DNA of 64,000 nt from Ignelater luminosus (GCA_011009095.1 VTPC01091051.1:1-64000); one strand, 5' to 3'. Shown: positions 1 through 13,200, counted from the first letter of the stretch. Notes: generated by a model not told the origin, from the sequence alone. Numbers and translations: made by a program.

Positions 1-151
1 ACCGATTTTAGGGAACATGCAAATAAACTTTTAAAAGAAAATGCTGTGCTGGTGTCATCTTTATGTAAGGTATGGTTTGTTTTATGAATTTTTTGTGAAC
101 AATCATTTAAATGATTACATGTAAAAGTTGTACTTGCAGACTCCACCCTGA

Positions 152-511
152 GATCTTCAGCCAATTCAAATACATTGTGAGCAAACTAATTATCCAATAA
201 GTGCCAGCCTGTTACAAAAAATTAAAGCATGCAGACCACATTTTTCTGAAAATGCAAATAACGAAACACAAACTGAAGTACAGCAGATAGCACACTGTGA
301 AATTACTTCTCAGGAACCTGTTAAAAATAGCATTGGTCATATTCAAATTGAACACTCTTATGCATTTCCATCTGCGAAAAGAATACAATCTAAAACTGAT
401 TGCATGGTCTTTAAATTAAATAAAAAATGCTGTAATTATGCAAAGCAAGTGCAAAAGCTGAAGCAACAACTTTTAAGTAAATCGTATGTGATAAAACAGT
501 TACAATTCTAA
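152..511 (+). pseudogene. THAP-type protein C-terminal fragment, decayed
   Basis: An open frame of about 119 codons ends at TAA 509-511. Its C-terminal part reads HSYAFPSAKRIQSKTD, then a Lys/Leu-rich helix KQVQKLKQQLLSK. H-x-YA-x-P-S followed by a coiled coil is typical of THAP-domain proteins and P-element-related transposases downstream of the THAP finger (family resemblance, from memory). The upstream frame is cut by an in-frame TGA at 149-151, shortly after an acceptor-like TTGCAG at 134-139. No THAP finger is visible in the window. It may be a remnant or the 3' exon of something extending left. Confidence 0.35.
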
Positions 512-1165
512 TTCATGAAGGTATAAGAGGGCCTAACATTCGACAAATATTTAACAAGTTAGTATTGTCTTGTGGACAGCGAAATCCTTCATATCATAAT
601 TATATGTGTTTCTTTGTAATGTATTTTTATATTGAGTGATATGGATGTAATATTAATTTTTATTATGTGATTACAATTGTTATTAAAACAGAACATTCTC
701 ACATTACTTTTTCAATTTATGTAAGGATAAAACTAGGGCATTGCTATTCAAATGCGAATAATTTTATTGAATTCTTACAGCAAATTTAACTGCTTTTTGA
801 TAAGTCATGGTGGAAAATTTCATGATTTTGTTTTATATTGAACACAGTTGCATTAGCTGTTACACTTTCTTATAAATCAAAATAATGTACTTGGCAGGAA
901 TAAAACAAAATCTTATATATAATTACATTCAGAATGTCATTGTTTTCTGCAAATTGCTCAAAATATATTGAGAATGTTGCAAACTATATTGTAAAAATTA
1001 TGAAATTTTTCTGCCTTATTTTTATTGAGTATTTATATTGGTTACTATTCAGGAATGAAGTGTAGCAATTTGAATTTCCCGCGTTTAAAATAATAAATAA
1101 TATGGCCGCCATAAAGCTGCAGGTTGCAGCCCTGACAGCCGGTCTATAAGTATTTAATAGCTCTG
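512..1165. other. AT-rich sequence, no feature seen
   Basis: No coding frame or repeat structure that I can support. The short minus-strand frame at 984-1199 is low in coding character. Confidence 0.6.
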
Positions 1166-1765
1166 AGGCCCGTTTGTTACGATGCAAGATTTTATACATT
1201 TTTTGGACAGTTTTTCAAAATTGCATCGTTGCAAGCAGAAAAATACCTTTCAAAAAACTGTACAATATATTGTGCAGAAAATTTTAGACTTGTTCTATTT
1301 TTCGTGCAAGATCTGCACCTGGGTCGGCGCAGAAAGGCTACTTGTGGAGTAGTGGGCGTGCTAGATAAACTTATCAATTAAAATAAGAGCTGCTGCATTT
1401 TCTAAATCAGTATCACTATCTTCTGATATAACTTTATAACAGTTTTATTTACAACAACTATTCTCAAAGCATAACACTTGTTGTCCTACTTAATCTCAAG
1501 ATTTTCCTAAACAAAAACAAAGTGGCTTTGACATTTGAAATAGCCACAGGTAGCCAACCCACACCTTGCGCCAACCTTAGTACACAAAATATTACTCATA
1601 ATACTAATAGTGTGCATGCTCATTGCTCATTCGTAAGAATTTGTACAAAATTTAGCTGCTGTTGCAAACAGCCAATGTAATAAAACTTGTAAAAAATTGT
1701 AGTTTTTGTATGCAAATTTTTGTACAAAAAAATGTATAAAATTTTGCATCGTGACAAACGGGCCT
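1166..1765. mobile_element. ~600 bp non-autonomous element with ~45 bp terminal inverted repeats
   Basis: The left end reads AGGCCCGTTTGTTACGATGC and runs on to about 1210. The reverse complement of the right end reads AGGCCCGTTTGTCACGATGC, and the match continues through ATTTTATACATTTTTT. The interior shows no coding frame. I cannot see a clear target-site duplication at the borders, so the superfamily is unassigned. Confidence 0.65.
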
Positions 1766-1879
1766 TAGTAAAAAATTTACAATGATTATTCAGACATGAC
1801 AGCCAAGTTTTATTTAACCCGCTTTACAAATTATATATTTTAATATTTTGTAGGGGATCTTTTTGATTTTATTACCGCC

Positions 1880-2500
1880 TCAATCTTCTAGTGCATTAAG
1901 TCTACCAAACTTTTGAGATCGTCAGGGGTTATTTACTTTGAATCAAGCTTGGTTGAACTAACACTTTCAACCTTGCCCAGAGATTTTCAATTGGCCTCTA
2001 AAACCTCTTCATGAAACTTTTTTGCCGCGATACTGCCTTCCACCACTATCAGTTTCCCAACATCATGTCACGACTTGCAAGCCCATACTATTGCATCTAC
2101 GGGATGCTTCATTGTTGCCGTGGTGCATTCTGGTAATAAGTATTCGTCTGGCCGACGACGAATAAGTTTCACGCCATTTCTCCCAAAAATGCTAGATTAC
2201 TTTGTGTATGATACAGCCCAATCTACTTGTTTTTGTCTTTGTTTTTCATCGAAGTATGGCTTTCTTCTGTATACTCTTGTTTGCAATCCATTGTCGCACA
2301 ACTTCTGCCTGACCCTTCGGTCAGCCATTTACACTCCCGCCGTTTTCAGAATGTTATTGATATCTTTTGAGGTTCGACGACGGTCCTGCAAAGAAAGGCG
2401 ACGAGTTCTCATAACATGTGCTGTCACCTTTGATTTTCGACCAGTTCTTGTGGCAGTTTTAGTACTATTTGCAACGGTCATGGTCACAGGCACAAATACA
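1880..2500 (-). pseudogene. Tc1-like transposase fossil
   Basis: Reading the minus strand across frames gives Tc1-family landmarks in the correct order. They are an Arg-rich helix-turn-helix stretch (RRLSLQDRRRTSKDIN), an RVYRRKPYFDEKQR motif, VKLIRRRPDEY, KHPVDAIVWACKS (degraded G-x-I-M-V-W-G-C) and finally PIENLWARLK. PIENLWARLK is the diagnostic Tc1 motif after the last catalytic acidic residue. Several stops and frameshifts break it, and the segment with the second and third catalytic acids is deleted between about 2010 and 1995. The open frame on the plus strand at 2075-2542 is only its antisense. Confidence 0.7.
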
Positions 2501-2542
2501 TTGTTTATTGATTTTAACAGACACAGGATGGTACCTAGCTAG

Positions 2543-2807
2543 AATGAGAAAAGGAGGGTTCAAGAAGGGCTAAATAACAATAATAAAGTAATTTAAAGGT
2601 CTTTGCTCCAGGCTCAGCGTCTGTTGTCCATGTCTCTATGGCACTTCGTGGTACCACAGCTAACTGCCATTGTGTAAAATAATCCTAAATTGTACAAGAC
2701 ATATACAATCTATACCTTATATCGGCCCTAAATAGCACTTCTATTCACAAATCATACTTATTATAAAATACATCGTTAAGAGAACAGGATTAGATTTCTA
2801 TAATATA
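2543..2807. other. short spacer, nothing seen
   Basis: Unique-looking AT-rich sequence between the Tc1 fossil and the next MITE. Confidence 0.5.
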
Positions 2808-3647
2808 CAGTGTGTCCCAATTTCGATGCTCGGAAATTGTAAGAGATACGAAGTCGGTTAGATTAGAAAAGCTTTGGCTATTTTAAAGATCAGTTTACTT
2901 ATGCTTTTGTTTTTTCAAAAAAGTTCACGGCTTACTAGATATTTGCTGAAAACAAAATTATCTTATTTTTTTTAAGTGAAATATCTCAGGAACAAGCAAA
3001 GATAGAAAAGAACAGCAAAGAGGGTGTTTTAGAGAATTTACTCCGAAACACAAAAAAATTATTTTTGCAATTGTCTTTCATTTACTTCGGCGGTGAAACG
3101 TAAATCCAAATTTTTTATAATGAAACGCCTACTTGATTTTCATATTACTGAACTGCACACCTTAAATGCTTTTCAGTGATACATGGTTTGACACAGCTAT
3201 TTTTTTGTTTTACCGAGTTATGAAGTGAAAATAATTTTTTATCATAGTGTGCCATGACATTTAACACACAAAGCAAAATAAATACGCTTTATGGGGCATT
3301 ACCTGCTTATTTGATGCTGTCTGTGAATGCTCAGTAAATTATCTTAAAAGCGTCTTTTGTTTTGTTTTAGCAATTGTTACATATCAAATGTAATTTATCT
3401 GACAAAAATCAATAATTTTCATATGTTTAAAGCCATAGCACACTAATTGGGAAATGCTTTGTATTTAAAAAAAAATAAGATAATTTCGTTTTTAGCAAAT
3501 ATCTAGTAAACCGTGAACTTTTTTGAAAAAACAAAACCATAAGTAAACTGATCTCCAAAATAGCCAAAATTTTTCTAATTTAACCGACTTCGTATCTCTT
3601 ACAATTTCCGAGATCCCAATAGTGAGCATCGGAATTGGGATACATTG
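2808..3647. mobile_element. 840 bp MITE with ~170-180 bp inverted arms, TA target duplication
   Basis: The left arm (2808 to about 2976) begins CAGTGTGTCCCAATTTCGAT. The right arm (about 3466-3647), reverse-complemented, begins CAATGTATCCCAATTCCGAT. The arms stay alignable through landmarks such as GAGATACGAAGTCGGTTA and AAAAAGTTCACGG into an A/T-rich run. TA flanks both ends (2806-2807 and 3648-3649), as expected for the Tc1/mariner superfamily. The right arm carries about 14 extra bases near its tip (around 3612-3625). The 490 bp core has no open frame. Folded RNA would form a very long hairpin. Confidence 0.85.
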
Positions 3648-5173
3648 TATTAGTAGCAACAATGAGCAGATGGTAATCAGATAGTAGTACGTAGTTAGTT
3701 AGTGATAAGTTGTTTTGTTAATGTAATGAATACTACTATTGATAGTAAATAATACCGAAAATTGAATCTCGTAAAACGAGCAAAAGATGTTGGTGTAATA
3801 AGATAACACAAAATAGATAATAATCAGTATCGATACAATAATTTTACGTGCACAGCCAAATCAGTGATTTTCATGTAGGGTCTAATTACATTTTATGATT
3901 CCAAGTGAAGATCAGCTTTACCTTTCCTACCTCTTCCTCTATAGGTCTGGCTGAGTTTTATTAATTAACTCCATTATGCGATATTTAACTCTTAGGTCTG
4001 ACCGAAAGTCCGATATAGGCCCAAAAATATCTTTAAGAGTCAAACTCGTCTAAGTTGTATGTTTGATTTGCATGATTAGAGGCTTTCCAGTTTCAAGCAT
4101 TTTATGCGATACTGCATAATAAGTACCATACTACTACGTACCCAGTGTCAGTGATGAAAGTTCTCTTTTTTTTAATGAGAATTTGCATGACAAAGTTCTT
4201 ATCAAAAAAGTGTACGTTTTAATACAAATATGCAGCTTAACCCAAGAGGCCTTCATCATTTTTCTAACTTAAAGTAAACAACTGAACTTAAAATATTCCA
4301 AAACTACCAGATTGAAAAATAATCTTATCAAGCCAGATTATCTTTTAAGAATCATTAGTATTTTTTCCATATCAAACAATAAGCGTTTCAACGATTATCT
4401 TATGCACGTGTGTGTGACATCCAACATCATTCAAGGTCAATTTTAAAATGTTATAATTCACTAAAATGTATAAATCGTTTTTATTAAAGCAAGTTACAGT
4501 ATTTAGATATATAAATAAAAAATATGGTTTAACTTGAATTTGATTGAATCATTGCGTGGTTTCCTTTCAGTGATGCAATTTTAACCTCCAATGACTTTGA
4601 ACTATAAATACAGTATAAATACTACGTCACAACGACACTCAGATGATAAATAGCGCGTACTACTGATAAACAAACTTTTGCAATGCAGTGCACATTATAT
4701 TGATAAGTAATCAGCTGATGTTTTGTTTTTCATATAGATAAACAAAGTAAGAAACAGAAAACATAATACTCTATAAAAAGCACGTGTATTTACAACTTAC
4801 GACAACTTACCAATTTGCTTTCCCTTAACTGATAAAATATAAGCAATTTTTCAGTATTTAGACTTCTTTTCCAAGAAATACACTTAAGATTCTTTTAAAC
4901 AACTTGATCTATGTAACATTAATTGAGTAATCTTCTTATCAAAATAACTTGAAAAACTATAGATGTACTTATCTACTTATCTTTAGTTGGTGATCTATTT
5001 AATCAGATGTTAGATTCTACATATATTCACGATAAACAGGTACGCCAAAAACCTTTATTTTGTATTCGCAGTATTAATTCACATACCATAACTAATCCGA
5101 GAGTTTTGTTCAACATATCTAAAAAAATACAAAATAACTGGTAATTACTGTTTTAAAGAATCATTAGAAAAAC

Positions 5174-5176
<3 letters not shown>

Positions 5177-5206
<30 letters not shown>
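5177..5206. repeat. (TAA)n microsatellite
   Basis: About ten uninterrupted TAA units. Confidence 0.9.
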
Positions 5207-5208
<2 letters not shown>

Positions 5209-7728
5209 TGAATCGGCAATTTTACATAAATAATAATAGCATTCAGAAGCAACACCAGAATTCTCAAATAATCCTATAACGATAACCAGTGAAACGCAAG
5301 CATGATCATGACGAAACTTAAAATAAAAAATTTCGTCGAAAATGAAATCCAGTATTTCCAGATTTTATATTGCACATTCTTCAAATACATTTACATAAAG
5401 CAGACACTCAGAAATATTAATACTATATGGTATAAATATAAACAAACAAATATTTAGATAAATTCAATTACACCAAGCACTTACTAGTACAGGCTAGAAA
5501 CACAATCATTCACTAGGTCCACAAAACTATATTCAAGAGGAATTTTTTATACTCTTGTGACAGTAAACACAAATTAGACGTTTTTGGGTCGTTTGAGATT
5601 TATAGAAAAGTACAAGCGCAAAAGAGTAATAAGGTTTGTAACTAAGACTAAATTTTAGGGGAAATTTCAAGTAATATTAAAAGTCCAAATGTTTGTTTGC
5701 AACAAACAATTAATGACAAAATCAATTCTGCGAGTTTATATCTTTTATTACAGGGAGGGGGTAAACTCCAAAAACTACGCTTATAATTACGACCTTGGTG
5801 CAGTAGTGTGGAGTATCATGAAGTAGAATAAAAAAATATAAACACAGTTCATAAATTCTTAATTACTGTTACCTACTCTTTTTGTCATTTTTGCTCTCAC
5901 TCTCTCTGTCAGTCTGTCTGCCTGCTTCCCTTTAAGATTATAACAGCCATCTCCCTTAATATTTACTGTTAATTCACACTATTTTCAGATAGATAAACAA
6001 ACTTTTTAGTTTTTAGCGATACTGTATACCCATTAACTCCCGTATTATAATTTATAAAGAACTCAAGGTTGACCATACTACGGAGTAACGCCCACCCGAG
6101 TACGTTTCTAACTTAAAATTACATCGGCGTGCGTGCGTTCCGTGATTTCTTCGTGATTTCTTGTTGTCTCTTTGTTTTGCGTTTTTTAACAGTTTATTTT
6201 GTTCTATTTAAAGATCAGTTTTTTCAAGACTAAATCTAATTTTTGTGAGTTAATCGAGGTAAGTTAGATTTAACGCATTCAACGTGCGATAATAAATTTG
6301 AAATGTTTAAGTTTTTAAGTAGTTTCATCACATATCAAATACTACACAACTGGAAAACTACATTATTTTTATTACAACGCAGCTACCAATAGTGCAAGAT
6401 GTGTTGCCTAACCAACAGTAAATTTCGTGGTCACGTGGATTGTAATCATTCTCGATATCTCTGTACTTGAATTTGATTTGTTTATTGGTAATTTAATGTT
6501 GGGAGGTTGGTAACCATATTGGTAATACTACACGAATCTAACCTCACAATATTGTTACATTTTATTCAATTTATGTTAAATTTCAAAAAGCAAAAATCCA
6601 CGTCTGGAAAATTAATTCCAGTGTGAATTTCATTATTATCTAAGTTTAAGGTTCCTGCAGTTTTACAAGGTAAAGGAGACTTGATGTTATGAGTTACCCT
6701 CTCAGTTCTTGGATTAAAAACAAGTGAAGGAAGAGTTCATAATTTAGAAAATAAGTAGGTTGGTAGGTAAATAGTAAGTAACATTGAACACCGGATTTTA
6801 AATCTGTAGGTAATTCATTTCCAAATTATAGAAATCAGAGCTACATACGACTTTCTTTTGACAGTTGAACTGTAGTTTATTTTTCATGAAAATTTATTAG
6901 TGAAGTTGTCGTATTTCCACATTACCCACATGATGACAAAATGTTTGGTTTATAGACATATTGTAACAAATTCATTAAAAGAAATGTCACTCTTAAAACC
7001 CATTTTAACATATCCGAGGATAAAAATTCCATTTAATAATAAAAATAACATTTAATAGAAAAAAATAATATATATTGTAAATATGTGACCCTTGGAAGAA
7101 GTATTTTGTTTCTGTAAGAATAAAGCCATACCACTGCTTTTATAAATTAGAAATGCACTGTAGTAACACCATAGTGCTATAAGCATTTGCATTACACAAT
7201 CATTTGTCTTTCTTTTAAATTATGTTAACAGGTAGTACTGAATTTGTTTATTAATGCCAATAACTTCTTGTTACTCCATATATCCAGTACATACGCTTAA
7301 GGTACAACAATGATGAAATATTATATTGCTCCACAGTATTGCCAACACGCATAAATATTGAAATTATAGAAGTATTCTCTAGAATCGCTGCAATCTTGAA
7401 ATACTTACCTTCTTCTGAAAATATACCTCAATTCAGATTTGTTAAAGAATAAAAGCTCTTAGAAAGTATATGTGACACAGTTTATTATCTTTTTCCTAAC
7501 TAATTCACGTTTTATAATTAGGTATCATATGATTTATCTCCAAGCTCCAGTTTTCCTAGTATGTCATTGGAAGACAATAGAAATACAATCCTAAATGCCA
7601 AAGTCTCTTTTCAAACAATCCAGGAAAGTTAATGAGGTGTTCATAAATGGAGATTTTATTGTAACCAACATTAGCTACTTAAATACTCAAAAATTGAAAT
7701 GAAACACAGTATATTCATATAAATACTG

Positions 7729-7748
7729 ATCTTTTTTTAAAAAAAGAT
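7729..7748. repeat. perfect 20 bp palindrome
   Basis: ATCTTTTTTTAAAAAAAGAT. The symmetry is exact; no known function is implied. Confidence 0.7.
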
Positions 7749-9730
7749 ACCACACATCACAGTAAATAAACGTAAACACTCACACAAATATTCTTACACA
7801 TTTTAAATTAATACATAGAGATAGTTATGCGATTTGTAAATCGCTTCATTAAAATCATTTTTATGATTACTAAATATGCTTTTCTTGCGATACGTATACA
7901 TTTAGAGTCTGTTTTACTAGAACTAATTACAATTTTTCAAAAGTAAAGTTTAGAAAAAGTAACATAAAAGGAAAAACAATTTTTAAAAAAAAAAGAATAA
8001 AATGCAGACTAGCTACAAAATTAAAGAAAATGTAAAACAAAACAAAAATAAAAATTATCGAAATTAACAATGCAAGCTTTCGACAATATGTATATGTATA
8101 ATATAAATACAAAGCTGTTCTACTTTAAAGCATGTGTAAAATTAAAAACAAGAAAAAGGTAAAACGTGAACAAAACAAAAATTATTTATATGGCAAATAA
8201 ATTCACGTTAAATAAGATTCGTGGAAATATTTAAACAGGTTGAAAAAAACTCCATAAATAAATTAAATTGAGCTTAAACAAATTAAAATATAAATAATGA
8301 AATACATTAAAATTCTTCATGCAACATTCGTAATACTTATTAACTTTAATCATTAATATGACACATTTTACAATTCTATTTTGCTTTCTATTCAAAACAT
8401 TCTAAGTTTTCAAATAATGCTATAAATTGATATATTTTAATAATTATATGGCACTTGCGGAATGGATTACTAATTAAAAAAACAAAATTTTTATTGTTCG
8501 TGTTTTCTTTTTTTTTTAATATAAGTATATAATTTATGATTATGATGTACTTGATTCAGTTGTCAGACAGTACTATTTAATCTTGTACACGACGTTCTGA
8601 TGATGCCAATTAGTAAAAATTTCACTTGTGCATAATCATTCGATTTGTTAATTTTTTTGGAAGAAAAAGAGATTGTGAATAGTTACTAAAAGGCAACAAT
8701 GAATTTTTAAAAATTTACATTTTGAAAATGCATATTGTTAACAATAAAGTTTTCTTGTGATATAAACACATAATAAAGGATTCACTTCTATCAGCCAATA
8801 CATGTACTCTGTAATGTTTCTAAATGGTAAAAATGATTGTGATCACATCTATTCTGATTACTTCTAAGATTATTGTCCATTCTGTTTTAATAAATGTAAA
8901 ATTAAATTAGGTGTTAGCTGTTGTGTGGCACAACCAGCAATCATCTTGCTAGATACATTGAGATCTGTGAGTTTGTCCATAAATTGTTTTCAAGTATATA
9001 AACTTGAAAATAACAAAATGCTTTAAAAAATGCTGGACAAAATCTGGTAAAAGCTTTTTAAAATGTATACAAAAATTGTTGCGTGTGTTGTTAAATGCAA
9101 ATAGAATTTTTGTATTAAAATCAAGTTCAAAATGTAAGTTAACTGCTGTATAGTTTGTCAATCTTTTATAATTTTTCTTTAGAAAAAAAAATGAAAAACT
9201 TAAGTTAACAATATACATTTTTCTTGAGCCAGTGTCTCAAAAAGGCACAAAGTATAATATATGTCTTTCCTAAGGCACTAAATCTAATTAAAGGCCTCTA
9301 CTATACTAGTCTCTACACAATACTATGTCTTTTATAGTTTACATTTTGTTCCCTAGTAATACTAATATTTTTTTGTAGCTACATTTCTAAAAAATAAAAC
9401 TTGTATCACTAATAACCATATAAATTATAATTTCAAACTTGGTGTCTTTTTGTAACTTAGTTACATGTTGTTTTTTCTCAGTCGTTTTATTTTTAAATTA
9501 AAAAAAGAAAAATTGGGCGTTAGTAATACTTATGAAAACACCCTGTATAAATAAAAAATAATACGCTATCACTTTGTAATATTTTTGTTTAGTGTATATC
9601 TTTGTAAGATTCTCTAAATAAGTTAAATATTTGTTATTATAATTATACTTTTTTTAAATCTCGATTTTTGAGCTTCCTTCTTTGCATTAATCATAATCCT
9701 TTTCTTTTTTGAATTCTCAAGTGCTCCTTT

Positions 9731-9736
9731 TTTATT
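9731..9736 (-). terminator. candidate poly(A) signal of castor
   Basis: AATAAA on the minus strand about 200 bases past the castor stop. The 3' region is extremely AT-rich with several other candidate signals further on, so the real 3' end cannot be fixed from sequence alone. Confidence 0.3.
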
Positions 9737-9932
9737 CAAATCACATTGTGTGATATTAATTAATCTGTATCATAATTTTATACATAAAACCTACATCTAA
9801 AAATATATGTACATATTTATCTGAAATTCTTTTCTGGCTTATTTTACAAAATATTTACAAAGAAAAAAAATTGGTTTCTATATACTTTTATAAAATTAAA
9901 CAAACAAAAAGGAAACCTTAGAAGTCTACTAT

Positions 9933-10207
9933 TTATCCCTCTAAATGTCTATATTTATGCGCAGACATCTGTGCAAGACCCAACACTGCATAATGACAAG
10001 ATAAACAATGATAATGAGTTTGTTTACCACTGTGCTGACAATTACCCATTTTACATTGTTGGCTAGGTGTAAATTTTTCAAATCCAGCTGCTTGTATCGA
10101 ATCAAGTTTTTGATGCTGACGCCGGTGAGCTACTACTTTATTTGTATCGGTACACACAAACTCACATTTTAAACAGTGGAAATGTGATGCTTTGTTTTGT
10201 GTTGATC
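9933..10207 (-). CDS. cas: castor last coding exon n, zinc-finger units 11-12 and stop
   Basis: 275 bases including the stop. It completes unit 11 ([12 protein letters not shown] ... HRRQH) and carries unit 12 (QCKMGNC ... [12 protein letters not shown] ... HKYRH). It ends LEG and a TAA. The protein stops three residues after the last finger, so there is no long C-terminal tail. Acceptor TTGTTACAG. Confidence 0.93.
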
Positions 10208-13200
10208 CTGTAACAATCGGAAAGCAAATTATTTAAATACAATAATCTATAAATATAAAAAATTATCTTGCAAAATTAATCCTTTAACAATAAAATTACT
10301 AAACTAGTGAATAAACATTTGAAGTGGGAAGTAACCATTTAAATAGATAGGCATTAAAATCTAATCTGCAAAGACTTACCTAAAGTACTTGTATAAGTAC
10401 ATTCAGGTCTTCCACAAGCAACATTAGCTCGATATTGTTGGAAATCACCACCCATTAATGTATCTAAACGTTCATGTCGAGCGGTGTGTTGTACAAAACG
10501 GGTTTTATCACAAAAACTGTAACCACAGTCTTGTCTCTGGCAATGGAAATGTGTTTGATGCTCCCTGTATCCACAATGAGGATATTGACAATCTTCATTA
10601 AATCTGCAAAATACAAAAGAAGAGTTAATAATAAGAAGATTTAAAATGATTTGCCCTTGTTTGACTTATTAATATAATTATACAGGGTGTTCCAACTAAA
10701 CTATTTTATTTAAACCCTTATAATGCTAAATTGATGTAATCAGCACTGAATGTGCAATAAGAAAATAACATAGATTATTATTCTTACCTAAATCTCAAGT
10801 ATCCTTCAGGAACAGGTTCATCCTTCAATATCCTCATAGACGTTTGCAATCGAACTTTCTTTTGTTCAGGTGTAAATTCATGAGGACTCATAGCACGCTT
10901 GTTCAGATTGGCAGCCATAGCAGCTAGGGGTGAGGTCATATTTTCATTAGTATAAGGATTTTGTGGTGGTAATAAGGGGCTTTGCATTAAAGTAGAATGT
11001 TGGAACATTAATTGTGTGGGAATTGCAGTATTTTGATATAAACTTTGTGGTAAAAATGCAGTTTGCATTCCTTGCTGTTGGGACATTAATGCAAATTGTG
11101 TAGCTAAATTAGCTGGAAAATTGGAAAAATGATTGTAAGCATCAAATGTTGGTGTTACATATGGATTTTCCGGTTCAGATTTTGGCACCGGTGGGTTTTG
11201 AAGGGAATGTAAAGGCGCAACATTAATTTTTGGTTCGGTTTTGGCAGGAGAACTTGCAGAAGTTGGTGGTGGTTGTTGATTGATGTTGCTGTCTTCTAAT
11301 AGTTGACTGTTCAAGGCACTTGTGCTATGTTTAGCGATGTGTGCAACCAAACGGTCTACTTCAGAAAAGGCCTTAAAAAAAGAGAAATGTTTATTAATTG
11401 AAGAATATTTAACTATAATAATTTAATTCTTACCTGATTACATGCATTACAGTGATAGTGGTATTTCCTTTTTAGTTTGCAAAATGGCCGACTGCAACTC
11501 ATCTCAGGGCCATACAGGGTTTGACTGCCCATATCAGGTATATTGTTTTCTTGATTTGTACTTGGTTCTGAAAGAAGGAATTTGGTAAGATTTGATAATT
11601 ATCAACACATTCAAATTATAGAAGTACATAGAAATGAAGAACAAGAATAAAGTCTATCATAGATAGTATAAGAACAAGAAAAATTTAATCTAAATAAATT
11701 GAAGTTGGCATACCTGCTGATACGCTTTTAATGATTTCTGGAGAAGTATGTCGTTCAGTTCCTACTGTTGAAAGAGGATAAAAAGTTCCCGAAGCCTTAA
11801 CCACTAGAAAGAAAGATAATAGTGTGTTCTATATACAAGTGCACAAAATAGAAACTAAATTAAAGAGAAAATACTACATAAACATAACCTAGTTGTATAA
11901 TATACAGGGTGTTCCAACGATTCATGGAATAGTGCCACTATTATGTAGAAATATCGAAAAATATTACTGATAAAATTACCTCTGCATTCTAAAATTCTTT
12001 TCAATATACTCTGTTTCAGAAGAATGGGTTTTATAAAACACTGTATAATTGAAAATAATTTCAGGACATAAGACTTTTATTGATAACACTTTTCAATATC
12101 TCTACAACACAATCTTCCATCCACAGATCATTACAACACCTTGTATTGATAGAAGTCAAGAATGTTTTACACTTTATTTCTTTGCATGCCAATTTTAATT
12201 GTTTTCATTTAACAAAATAAGTAATATCTATATCACGTGCCATGTTTATAAATCTATTTACAAAATAACTACATCAAAAATGTTTCGAGACTGCTACAGA
12301 GAGACATGACAGAAACCACATAACCTCAATTTATGATATACAAAAGTGAGGTCATGAAGTAGCTACGCAATCAAAGACTCTATTTAATAATTATTATACT
12401 TAGAAACTAAAAATACACAATAATATATGGAACTAAAGCTTACCCGAGACTTTATTATCCTGTACATTCTGGCTAAGATTCATAGCCCTCAATTGTATCT
12501 GATGTTCAGCAATGACTTCATTATTACGATCTTCACTTATTGGTTCGTTCTTAATTTTAATTTCATTTGGCATTTGTGGTGGTAATATCTGACTTAAATG
12601 ATTTGCTTCTTCCAGATGTTTTTGGTTATGTATTGCCATAGTTGAATACTGGACAAACGAATAATTACAATTAGGTCTTGTACAATGAAAGTGACGATTA
12701 ACTTTGTTGCTCGGACAGTTAGGTAGTCGACAATCAACATTTCTATCATAAAATTCAAAACCATCCAATATATCTATATTATCATGAAAATCTTTACTAT
12801 GCATTATTAATATGTCTTCTTTGTCAGTAACATAAAGACATCTATTTTGATTACAATGATAATGTACATTTCCCAAATATGGGCAGAGAGAATCGGGACA
12901 CTTTGTGTTTTCACTATATACATCAAAACCTTGAAGGGTATAATCCTGAACCTAATAATATAAAGCGCAATTACAAAAAGCAAAAATTGATTGCATGAAG
13001 ATTAACTTACTATAGGACTATTCGATCTTTCATCAGGTGAATCATGATGTTCCATCTCTTTATTGCTAGATTGAGCTGAAGTTGAAGGTTTTGGCAATTT
13101 AAAACTAGTAAAGATGGCTTGTGGAGAGTCTAATAAACTTTGGCTGCCCATTGGAGACTATAAATATATAAATATAAATTAAATCAAGAAAACTATAATA

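Larger units (their letters stand above)
3648..9932. other. AT-rich intergenic sequence including the probable castor 3' UTR
   Basis: No protein-coding gene is supported. Contents noted are a (TAA)n microsatellite at 5177-5206, a small GC-richer patch at about 6110-6190 followed by a consensus donor, a perfect 20 bp A/T palindrome at 7729-7748, and a MITE-end motif at 9535-9551. The part nearest 9932 is expected to be castor 3' UTR, whose end is not defined. Confidence 0.5.

Noticed and set aside
2075..2542. 155-codon open frame on the plus strand
   Set aside because: It is the antisense of a decayed Tc1-like transposase; it has no recognisable domain of its own.
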